Shown here: one piece after another, positions 51,212 through 57,535 of the stretch
How positions within the stretch are numbered: position 1 is the first letter of the stretch
Layout: every line of letters begins with the position of its first letter
DNA from: Mxb001 sp049431945
GTDB lineage: Bacteria > Actinomycetota > Actinomycetes > S36-B12
Direction: 5' to 3'
NCBI GenBank assembly: GCA_049431945.1
Contig: JBMTDJ010000002.1
Coordinates: forward strand, 21,646-85,645
Length of the DNA: 64,000 nt
Made by a program: the position numbers and the translations under genes
The notes under the pieces: generated by a model
What the model was told of the DNA's origin: nothing
What the model saw: only the letters and a program-made list of their open reading frames with translations
The model's database searches: none

Positions 51212-52023
51212 CACGACAGATCATCACCATCGCCGACGCCCGTGACCCTCGCATCGAGCTGTTCACGGCCCTCACCGATGTCGATCTCAGGCAGCGCATC
51301 GAACCAGAGCGAGGCTTCTTCATGGCCGAGGGTCACCTCGTCATCGAACGCTGCGCCCGATCGGGTCTGGACTTCCGTGCCGTGCTCACCGAGAGGCGCT
51401 GGCTGGCGCGGCTTGAGGCCGCACTCGCCGGCGTCGACACCGCCATCTTCGTTGCCGACCAGGCCGTACTCACGGAGATCACCGGATATCGCGTGCATCG
51501 CGGTGCGCTCGCCGCGGTGAACAGGCCTCCCGCGCTTGGTGTCACCGACCTGCTCGCTAATGGCGGTGATGTGCTGGTTCTCGAGGACCTCGTCGATCCC
51601 ACGAACGTCGGCCTCGCCATTCGCTCTGCTGCGGTGCAGGGGATCTCCGACGTCCTCATCTCGCCCGGCTGTGCCGACCCGCTGTATCGCAAGGCGGTGA
51701 AGTCATCGATGGCGACCGTCCTCGCATGCCGCTGGTCGCGCAGCGACGACTGGCCCGGATCCCTGCGGGCATTGGCGCAGGAGCGACGGCTCATCGCGCT
51801 CACACCCTCAGGGGACGTGCATCTGGACTCAGCGCTGCGGGAGTGCACCACTGCCAAGGTCGCCCTGGCCGTCGGCTCCGAGGGACCAGGGCTGTCCGAC
51901 CTGGCCATGTCGACTGCCTGGCGCCGATGCGCCATTCCTATGTCGGGGGAGGGCGCCTCGTTGAATGTCGCAGCAGCCGTTGCGGTCGCGTCGTATGCGC
52001 GATCGCGTAGCATCGAGGAATGA
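51208..52023 (+). CDS. SpoU family RNA 2'-O-methyltransferase
   Basis: SPOUT-class methyltransferase, probably on rRNA or tRNA ribose; the target nucleotide is not known. The 271-residue protein has an N-terminal substrate-binding domain (about 1-105), motif 1 LVDPTNVGLAIRSAA near residue 129, motif 2 LAVGSEGPGLS near 211, and motif 3 IPMSGEGASLNVAAA near 246, forming the SAM-binding knot. GTG overlaps the photolyase stop. Its end overlaps the next gene by ATGA, so DNA repair, RNA methylation and the copper protein are on one coupled transcript. Confidence 0.94.
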   Translation: MTRQIITIADARDPRIELFTALTDVDLRQRIEPERGFFMAEGHLVIERCARSGLDFRAVLTERRWLARLEAALAGVDTAIFVADQAVLTEITGYRVHRGALAAVNRPPALGVTDLLANGGDVLVLEDLVDPTNVGLAIRSAAVQGISDVLISPGCADPLYRKAVKSSMATVLACRWSRSDDWPGSLRALAQERRLIALTPSGDVHLDSALRECTTAKVALAVGSEGPGLSDLAMSTAWRRCAIPMSGEGASLNVAAAVAVASYARSRSIEE

Positions 52024-53207
52024 AATCTCGGACGCTGCTCCCTGTCGCCCTGATCGCCGTAGCGTCGGCAGGGGTGCTCATGGCATGCAGCGCCGTTCCG
52101 CAAGGAGCATCCAGCCCCACCACCAAGAGCCAGCCCTCGGAGACGGCCAGCGCCTCCTCCAGTTCGGTCGACATATCCGCCGACGGCATCGTGACGGTCG
52201 GGCTGGCCGAGCCGTATACGCCCACGAGCGCGGGCACGGCCACGGACGACTACCGATGCTTCCTCCTGGACACCGGGGTGCCGGAGGATCGCTTCATCAC
52301 CGGGGTGCGATTCGTTCCCGACAACGCCGCGGTTGTCCATCACGCGATCCTGTACCGCGTGCGATCGGCGCAGGTCCAGGCAGCTCAGCAGCGCGACGAA
52401 GCGGACCCTGGCCAGGGCTGGAGCTGCTTCGGCGGCCCCGATCTGCCGTCAGTGGGAGGTGACGCGGTCCGCTCCTTGGACTCTGCTCCGTGGCTCGCCG
52501 CGTGGGCCCCCGGCGGCCGCGAGTCTCGCTACCCCGAGGGGACCGGCGTGTTCCTGGAAAAGGGCAGCAGCGTCATCCTCCAGGTGCACTACAACCTGCT
52601 GGCGGGCGACGGACCGGACACGACTTCGGTCAAGTTGCGCACGGTTCCGGGCGATTCCGACCTCAAGCCCCTGGAGACCATGCTCTTCCCCGGCCCGGTC
52701 GAACTGCCCTGCCTGCCCGACGAGCAGGGGCCGCTGTGTGAACGGGAGGCCGCCGTCGAGGACACCATCGAGCGCTTCGGTGGCGAGTCCCTGCGAACGA
52801 TCTGGGGCCTGCAGCTCATCTGCGACGGAGACCTGGTCAACCCGCGTGCGGGTGCCACGCAATCGTGCACGCACACCCTCTCCAGCGACATCACCGTGTA
52901 CGCGTCTGCTGGCCATATGCACCTCCTCGGCCGCGAGATCTCCCTTGTGGCAAATCAAGGCACGCCGCGCGAGGAGACGGTGCTCGACATCGATGAGTGG
53001 GACTTCGACAACCAGGGTGCGCGTCCGCTCCCGAAGCCGATCGACTTGGACAAGGGCGACACGATTACGGTGACGTGCACCCACGACGCTCAACTCCGCA
53101 GGCAATTGCCCGCCCTGGCTGGCACGGAACCTCGCTACATCACCTGGGGAGAGGGCACCACGGATGAGATGTGCCTGGGGATCCTTACGGTGACGCCACG
53201 AGCATGA
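52020..53207 (+). CDS. Copper monooxygenase-like lipoprotein (PHM fold)
   Basis: Predicted exported lipoprotein of 395 residues with the fold of copper type II ascorbate-dependent monooxygenases. The lipobox LMAC places lipidated Cys23 after a single hydrophobic signal. A Ser/Thr-rich linker runs to about residue 50. All six copper ligands of peptidylglycine alpha-hydroxylating monooxygenase have candidates: His107-His108 (VVHHAIL) and His190 (QVHYN) for the first copper, and His299, His301 (GHMHLLG) and Met384 (DEMCLG) for the second. Cys80, 136, 231, 240, 268, 283, 353 and 385 could pair as disulfides. Substrate unknown; bacterial members are poorly studied. Overlaps the next gene by ATGA. 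Confidence 0.85.
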   Translation: MKSRTLLPVALIAVASAGVLMACSAVPQGASSPTTKSQPSETASASSSSVDISADGIVTVGLAEPYTPTSAGTATDDYRCFLLDTGVPEDRFITGVRFVPDNAAVVHHAILYRVRSAQVQAAQQRDEADPGQGWSCFGGPDLPSVGGDAVRSLDSAPWLAAWAPGGRESRYPEGTGVFLEKGSSVILQVHYNLLAGDGPDTTSVKLRTVPGDSDLKPLETMLFPGPVELPCLPDEQGPLCEREAAVEDTIERFGGESLRTIWGLQLICDGDLVNPRAGATQSCTHTLSSDITVYASAGHMHLLGREISLVANQGTPREETVLDIDEWDFDNQGARPLPKPIDLDKGDTITVTCTHDAQLRRQLPALAGTEPRYITWGEGTTDEMCLGILTVTPRA

Positions 53208-53947
53208 CGGCGTGGGGAGCCATCCGCATCGCATCGGGCATCCTGGCGGTGACCCTGGGCACAGTGCTCATGGTGCTCGCGATCCCGAGTGCCGTCACCG
53301 CGTCCGCCATCGAGAGCAGCGTCGGCCGCAGTGGTGTCGTTGTCCGGCCGCTCGGCGAGCTCGGTGCGGCCCCCGGCGACCGGGCTGTCATCGTGGACGG
53401 GGTGGCCGGGAGGCTCGTCGCCCCCACGGTCCCTCCGTGGGTGAACGACGCGCTCGAATTCGGCGGCACGACCATTCAGGAACTGGCCGAGGACCTCGGC
53501 GATGTGGTCCTCGTTGCCACGATGGCTACCGATAGCCCCGGTTTCCTCGGGGTGGCCCCGGTTGACACGGTCAATGCCTACCTCGACGGCGTGCCGTACT
53601 CGGTTGCCGTCCGACCAGACGAGGGCAGCGTCAGCGCGTGGCCGACCGTGTCCGTCCCCGGGAGCGGCGTTCCGGACGACCCGGAGGGCCTGGCTCTGTG
53701 GACTGCCTCGTCGACCGGGACCTCCCCTGAGTTGGACGCGGGATCCCTCGAGGGCAGCACGCTGGTGCTGATGCGCCGCGATGCTTCCACGGGGCCGCGG
53801 GCCTCCCTCAGGCTCGAGTACCGGGTTCCCGGTGCCGAGCGAACCCTGGAGGCGTCGGCTGTCACAGCGGCCTCCGCCAGCGCGGGCGGCCTGGCGCTGA
53901 TCCTCCTGGGCGGCTGGGCGATTGTCGGTCGCCGGCGACCCCGATGA
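53204..53947 (+). CDS. Two-TM membrane protein of unknown function
   Basis: Not recognised. The 247-residue protein has an N-terminal membrane segment (about 8-32), an extracytoplasmic domain of about 180 residues rich in Val, Asp and Gly with no Cys, and a C-terminal membrane segment (about 221-240) ending in a basic tail. ATG at 53204 overlaps the copper protein stop; the upstream frame is a shadow. It overlaps the next gene by ATGA. Position suggests it acts at the membrane with the copper lipoprotein (inference). Confidence 0.75.
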   Translation: MTAWGAIRIASGILAVTLGTVLMVLAIPSAVTASAIESSVGRSGVVVRPLGELGAAPGDRAVIVDGVAGRLVAPTVPPWVNDALEFGGTTIQELAEDLGDVVLVATMATDSPGFLGVAPVDTVNAYLDGVPYSVAVRPDEGSVSAWPTVSVPGSGVPDDPEGLALWTASSTGTSPELDAGSLEGSTLVLMRRDASTGPRASLRLEYRVPGAERTLEASAVTAASASAGGLALILLGGWAIVGRRRPR

Positions 53948-54537
53948 GGGCCGACAGGGGCCGCTCCGGCGAAGAGCGGATCGTCACGGTGCCCAACGCC
54001 CTGAGTGTCGTGAGGCTCCTGCTCATCCCCGTCTTCCTCTGGCTGGTCCTCGTCCTGCAAGCCGACCTGGTCGGCGTGGCCGTCCTTGCCGTCTCGGGTA
54101 TCACGGACTGGGCTGATGGGGCCATCGCGCGACGCACCGGCCAGTCGACCCGGCTAGGTCGTTTGCTCGATCCGCTCGTGGACCGGCTGACGATCGCCGC
54201 CACGCTCCTGGGCCTGGCGCTGCGCGACCTCGTTCCCTGGTGGCTTGTCGCTCTCCTCGCAGCACGGGAACTGCTGCTTCTGGCGCTTGTCCCGGCACTT
54301 CGTCGACGCGGCCTCGTGGCGCTGCCTGTCCACTATCTGGGGAAGGCGGCCACGTTCGCGCTCTACTGGGGCTTCCCCTTCGTCCTCGTCGGCGCAGGCA
54401 GTGCGACCTGGGAGCAGGTGCTCGGCGCACTGGGCTGGGCCTTCGTGATCTGGGGGACGGCTCTGTACTGGTACGCCGCGCTTCTCTACCTGGACCAAGC
54501 GCGTCGCGTCCTTGCCGCGACCCCTGCTGGGGACTAG
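53944..54537 (+). CDS. CDP-alcohol phosphatidyltransferase (PgsA-like)
   Basis: Membrane enzyme that transfers a phosphatidyl group from CDP-diacylglycerol to an alcohol, most likely glycerol phosphate or a similar acceptor. The 197-residue protein has the complete family motif: DWADGAIARR near residue 55, then GRLLDPLVDR, giving D-x2-DG-x2-AR, nine residues, G-x3-D-x3-D. Six membrane segments follow the expected order. Same place as pgsA2 (Rv1822) upstream of gcvH in mycobacteria, but without the DUF881 and small basic protein genes that lie between there. Confidence 0.93.
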   Translation: MRADRGRSGEERIVTVPNALSVVRLLLIPVFLWLVLVLQADLVGVAVLAVSGITDWADGAIARRTGQSTRLGRLLDPLVDRLTIAATLLGLALRDLVPWWLVALLAARELLLLALVPALRRRGLVALPVHYLGKAATFALYWGFPFVLVGAGSATWEQVLGALGWAFVIWGTALYWYAALLYLDQARRVLAATPAGD

Positions 54538-54540
54538 GTT
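54535..54540 (+). promoter_or_regulatory. -10 box, gcvH
   Basis: TAGGTT begins with the TAG stop codon of the phosphatidyltransferase gene and would give a leader of about 26 bases containing GAGGGTAGGA before gcvH. Confidence 0.45.
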
Positions 54541-54572
54541 CGGTTCCGCGCCACACGATGGAGGGTAGGACG

Positions 54573-54953
54573 ATGAGCGAGGTGCCCGAAGAATTGCGGT
54601 TTACCGACCAGCACGAATGGATCGCGACGACGGACGAGGGCATCATCCGCTTCGGGATCACTGACTACGCCCAGGACTCCCTGGGGGACATCGTCTACGT
54701 CGATCTGCCGAAGGTGGGGCAGGTGCTCACATCTGGTCAGCCGTGCGGCGAGGTGGAATCCACCAAGAGCGTGAGCGAGATCTATGCGCCCGTGTCGGGC
54801 GAAGTCACCGCGGTCAACGCCGCCCTCGCCGACGCCCCCGACACCGTCAACTCACAGCCTTACGGCGACGGCTGGATGGTCGAGGTGCGCGTCGACGGCG
54901 AGGGGGAGCCGACGCTCGATGCCGCTTCCTATCGAGCCTTGATTGGGGAGTGA
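54573..54953 (+). CDS. gcvH: Glycine cleavage system H protein
   Basis: Lipoyl carrier that shuttles the aminomethyl group between the P, T and L proteins of glycine cleavage. The 126-residue protein has FTDQHEWI near residue 10, ITDYAQDSLGDIVYVDLP near 29 and the lipoylated Lys65 in EVESTKSVSE. ATG with GAGGGTAGGA upstream; an in-frame ATG five codons earlier is less likely. gcvP lies 2.6 kb downstream; gcvT is not in the window. Confidence 0.96.
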   Translation: MSEVPEELRFTDQHEWIATTDEGIIRFGITDYAQDSLGDIVYVDLPKVGQVLTSGQPCGEVESTKSVSEIYAPVSGEVTAVNAALADAPDTVNSQPYGDGWMVEVRVDGEGEPTLDAASYRALIGE

Positions 54954-54961
54954 CGTCCGCA

Positions 54962-55429
54962 ATGTCCGAGTGCGGCCACGCCGTAGACCCCGGTGACCGC
55001 TTCTGTCGTGTCTGCGGTGCACCTGTCGCCCACGACATCACATCTGTGGGCGTCGCCGGTCCCGGCTCGAGCGGTTCCCTGCCCCCGGTCGGTTCCGGGG
55101 TCGCCGCCGGCGTCGGGCCGGGTGAGGCGGTCCTCGTCGTCCAGCGCGGTGGCAGTGCCGGGACGTCCTACCTTCTCGTAGGCGATCTTGTGACAGCCGG
55201 ACGCGAACCGGACTCGGATCTGTTCCTCGACGACGTCACCGTGAGCCGACGCCATGCCGAGCTACGTCGTATGTCGACCGGCTGGTTGCTTCGCGATGTG
55301 GGCAGCCTCAATGGCACCTACGTCAACCGCCAGCGCATCGAGGAGGTCGCGTTGAACCCGGGCGACGAGGTCCAAATCGGCAAGTATCGATTCGCCTATC
55401 TCGTCGGAGGGGATGCCGAGCCGGCATGA
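54962..55429 (+). CDS. FHA domain protein, GarA/OdhI-like
   Basis: Phosphopeptide-binding switch related to GarA and OdhI, which control 2-oxoglutarate dehydrogenase and glutamate enzymes. The 155-residue protein has an N-terminal Cys-rich segment (ECGH then FCRVCG, Cys4, His6, Cys15, Cys18) that may bind zinc, a Gly-rich linker, and a complete FHA domain (about 60-150) with AGREPDSDLFLDD, VSRRHAEL and NGTYVN. Upstream of the FHA domain DITSV holds one Thr (Thr27) where GarA has ETTSV. GTG at 54950, overlapping the gcvH stop, is an alternative start. Position after gcvH is that of garA (Rv1827). Confidence 0.9.
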   Translation: MSECGHAVDPGDRFCRVCGAPVAHDITSVGVAGPGSSGSLPPVGSGVAAGVGPGEAVLVVQRGGSAGTSYLLVGDLVTAGREPDSDLFLDDVTVSRRHAELRRMSTGWLLRDVGSLNGTYVNRQRIEEVALNPGDEVQIGKYRFAYLVGGDAEPA

Positions 55430-56058
55430 GCACTCTGCGTGCGATCGGTGCCGTCGTGACCGAACTGCGCGAGGAGTTCCCCGAGCTCACCGCCTCGAAG
55501 ATCCGCTTCCTCGAGGGGGAAGGATTGATCACCCCCCTGCGGACGGCCCGGGGGAGCCGTAGGTACTCCGATGAGGACGTCACCATGCTGCGCCGGGTAC
55601 TTCGCCTGCAGCGCGACGAATTCCTCCCTCTCGCCGTGATCAGCGAACGCATCCTCGACGAGGAGCCGCAGTCGGCGGGGTCGGTCGCTGTTTCCCGCGT
55701 GAGACCTGCACGCTCGCGAACCATGACTCCCGCGGAGGTGGCACAGCGCGGAGGCGTCTCGCCCGACAGGCTCAACGATCTTGTCGAGCATGGGTTGGTC
55801 GTCACGATGGATGCCACCGCCGTGGAGATTTGCCGACTCATCGCGACCCTGGCCGAGTGGGGGATCGAGCCCCGACATCTCCGGTCGTTCCGGGCAGCTG
55901 CTGACCGGGAGGTCGGCCTCGTGCAGCAGGCCCTGGCGCCACGGCGAGCGAGCGTGCCGGTCGTGGAGCAACGCCAGCGCACCGCGGTGCTCCTTGCCCA
56001 ACTCCTGGACCTCCACATCTGCCTGGTGCGGCAGCGGTCGTCTAGTCTCGAGTCATGA
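55426..56058 (+). CDS. ftsR: MerR family regulator, FtsR-like
   Basis: Transcription factor of 210 residues homologous to Corynebacterium FtsR and mycobacterial Rv1828, regulators linked to ftsZ and cell division. The N-terminal winged helix has SKIRFLEGEGLITPLR near residue 24 and GSRRYSDEDVTMLRR near 42; the C-terminal half is helical. ATG overlaps the FHA gene stop. It ends with ATGA and a TAGTCT box for the next gene. Confidence 0.85.
   Translation: MSTLRAIGAVVTELREEFPELTASKIRFLEGEGLITPLRTARGSRRYSDEDVTMLRRVLRLQRDEFLPLAVISERILDEEPQSAGSVAVSRVRPARSRTMTPAEVAQRGGVSPDRLNDLVEHGLVVTMDATAVEICRLIATLAEWGIEPRHLRSFRAAADREVGLVQQALAPRRASVPVVEQRQRTAVLLAQLLDLHICLVRQRSSSLES
56043..56048 (+). promoter_or_regulatory. 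-10 box, DUF151 gene
   Basis: TAGTCT, 6 bases, then ATG (56055), inside the 3' end of the ftsR-like gene. Confidence 0.5.
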
Positions 56059-56537
56059 AGCGGGTCGAGGTCCTCGGTGTCCGAGTGGAGATGCCCTCCA
56101 ACCAGCCCATCGTGCTCCTGCGTGAAGTCGACGGCGAGAGGTACCTGCCCATATGGATCGGCGCCACAGAGGCGACCGCGATCGCCTATGTCCAGCAGGG
56201 CGTCGTCCCCCCACGCCCCTTGACCCACGATCTGCTCAAGGATGTCATCGGCGGCGTCGGTCGCACGCTCGCCGAGGTGCGCATCACGCGCCTGGACGAG
56301 GGCGTGTTCTATGCCGAGCTCGACCTGGGGGACGGTGCTGTGGTGAGCGCGCGCCCCTCGGATGCGATCGCCCTTGCCCTGCGCACATCCAGCCCCATTG
56401 AGGTCGCCGACGAGGTCCTCGACGAGGCAGGCGTCCTCATTCCGGAGGAAGGCGGCGGCGACGAGGAGGACGAGGTCGAGAAGTTCCGCGAATTCCTCGA
56501 CCAGGTCACCCCGGAGGACTTCGGCTCTGACTCCTAG
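56055..56537 (+). CDS. DUF151 bifunctional nuclease family protein
   Basis: BFN/DUF151 protein of 160 residues, a family with reported nuclease activity in some members and no settled role in actinobacteria. It begins MKRVEVLGVRVE, with the core LPIWIGATEATAIA near residue 31 and SARPSDAIALALR near 97; the C-terminal 35 residues are acidic. ATG overlaps the ftsR-like stop. Same order as Rv1829 in mycobacteria. Confidence 0.92.
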   Translation: MKRVEVLGVRVEMPSNQPIVLLREVDGERYLPIWIGATEATAIAYVQQGVVPPRPLTHDLLKDVIGGVGRTLAEVRITRLDEGVFYAELDLGDGAVVSARPSDAIALALRTSSPIEVADEVLDEAGVLIPEEGGGDEEDEVEKFREFLDQVTPEDFGSDS

Positions 56538-56552
56538 CCACGGCGGGTCGCG

Positions 56553-56581
56553 TTGACCCCGGCGAGGCTGACCCCTACCGT
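56553..56581 (+). promoter_or_regulatory. Full -35/-10 promoter of the second MerR gene
   Basis: TTGACC at 56553-56558, a 17-base spacer and TACCGT at 56576-56581 give a canonical vegetative promoter. Transcription from about 56588 leaves an 82-base leader with GTGGAGGG before the ATG at 56670. Confidence 0.6.
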
Positions 56582-56669
56582 GGCAGTCCGCTCTTCTGGT
56601 GGGCGGCAACGGGTCTCTCGTCGGCGGAAAGCCACCGCGAGACTCACTAACAGGGTGGAGGGTGCCCCG

Positions 56670-57260
56670 ATGCGAGTTCCCGAGCAGGCCGCCCCATCCG
56701 TGGACGTTCCCGCCACCGTGGACCAGCAGGCGCTGTTCCCCGAGGAGTCGCTGCAGTCAGCGGCGGTTCACTTGGGCTACCGGGGACCGATCGCCTGCGC
56801 GGCTGCTGGCATCACCTACCGCCAGTTGGACTACTGGGCACGCACGGGCCTGGTCGAGCCGAGCATCAGGCCCGCGTCCGGGTCGGGCACCCAGCGGCTC
56901 TACTCGTTTCGGGACATCCTCGTGCTGCGCATCGTCAAGCGTCTCATCGATACAGGCGTGTCCCTGGCCAACATCCGCACGGCTGTTGAGCATCTCGAGC
57001 AGCGCGGAGGCGACGACCTGTCACGCATCACCCTCATGAGCGATGGTGCCTCGATCTACGAGTGCCGGAGCGAGGACGAGGTCATCGATCTCGTCCGTGG
57101 GGGCCAGGGAGTCTTCGGCATCGCTGTGGGACGTGTGTGGCAGGAGGTTGAGGGGCAGCTCGCCTCGCTGCCCGGTGAGGCGGCCGACGGGGCTGCGGAC
57201 CTGCGGTCGGTATCCGACGAACTCTCCCTGCGCCGTGCGGCGCGCCGCACCGTGAGCTGA
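56670..57260 (+). CDS. MerR family regulator, Rv1830-like
   Basis: Transcription factor of 196 residues corresponding by position to mycobacterial Rv1830 (ResR/McdR), a regulator of growth and division. An N-terminal flexible part precedes the winged helix with GITYRQLDYWARTGLV near residue 52 and GTQRLYSFRDILVLR near 77. ATG with GTGGAGGG eight bases upstream; the longer frame to 56553 reads through the promoter and an Arg-rich stretch and is rejected. The glycine riboswitch follows. Confidence 0.88.
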   Translation: MRVPEQAAPSVDVPATVDQQALFPEESLQSAAVHLGYRGPIACAAAGITYRQLDYWARTGLVEPSIRPASGSGTQRLYSFRDILVLRIVKRLIDTGVSLANIRTAVEHLEQRGGDDLSRITLMSDGASIYECRSEDEVIDLVRGGQGVFGIAVGRVWQEVEGQLASLPGEAADGAADLRSVSDELSLRRAARRTVS

Positions 57261-57281
57261 CGCTTCACCGCCCCTGTGCGC

Positions 57282-57287
57282 TATGGT
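57282..57287 (+). promoter_or_regulatory. -10 box of the gcvP riboswitch transcript
   Basis: TATGGT is about 20 bases before the first riboswitch stem, at the right distance to start the gcvP leader. No good -35 box. Confidence 0.4.
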
Positions 57288-57303
57288 GTGCGTGCTGCTA
57301 GAC

Positions 57304-57485
57304 CCAGCGCGGGAGAGACCCGGGGAGCCCCGGGCGCCGAAGGAGCAACCGCCCCGGAAACTCTCAGGCAGATGAACCGCGCAGGGAAGGCAACTCTGGA
57401 GAGAGGGTGGCTCGCCACCCCACCGACGGTGCAAGTCGCCTCGAGCGGCGAAGCTCTCAGGTCGCGGTAGCCCGCGAGACCAGAG
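57304..57485 (+). ncRNA. Tandem glycine riboswitch
   Basis: Leader RNA with two glycine aptamers upstream of gcvP. Aptamer one (about 57304-57403) has GGGAGAG, GCCGAAGGAGCAA and AAACTCTCAGGCA; aptamer two (about 57402-57485) has GACGGTGCAAGTC and GGCGAAGCTCTCAGG, both cores of the known glycine class. The linker between them is very short. In known cases glycine binding turns on the cleavage genes; here no terminator stem with T tract is visible before the gcvP ribosome binding site, so control may act on translation (inference). Confidence 0.93.
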
Positions 57486-57535
57486 GGGGTCGGGCGTACG
57501 CCGTGCGCTCGTCCTTCGAGTTGCCAGGAGCAGCC

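Noticed and set aside
57407..57535. Extended N-terminus of gcvP
   Set aside because: This stretch is the second glycine aptamer; the family start and AGGAG site are at 57536.
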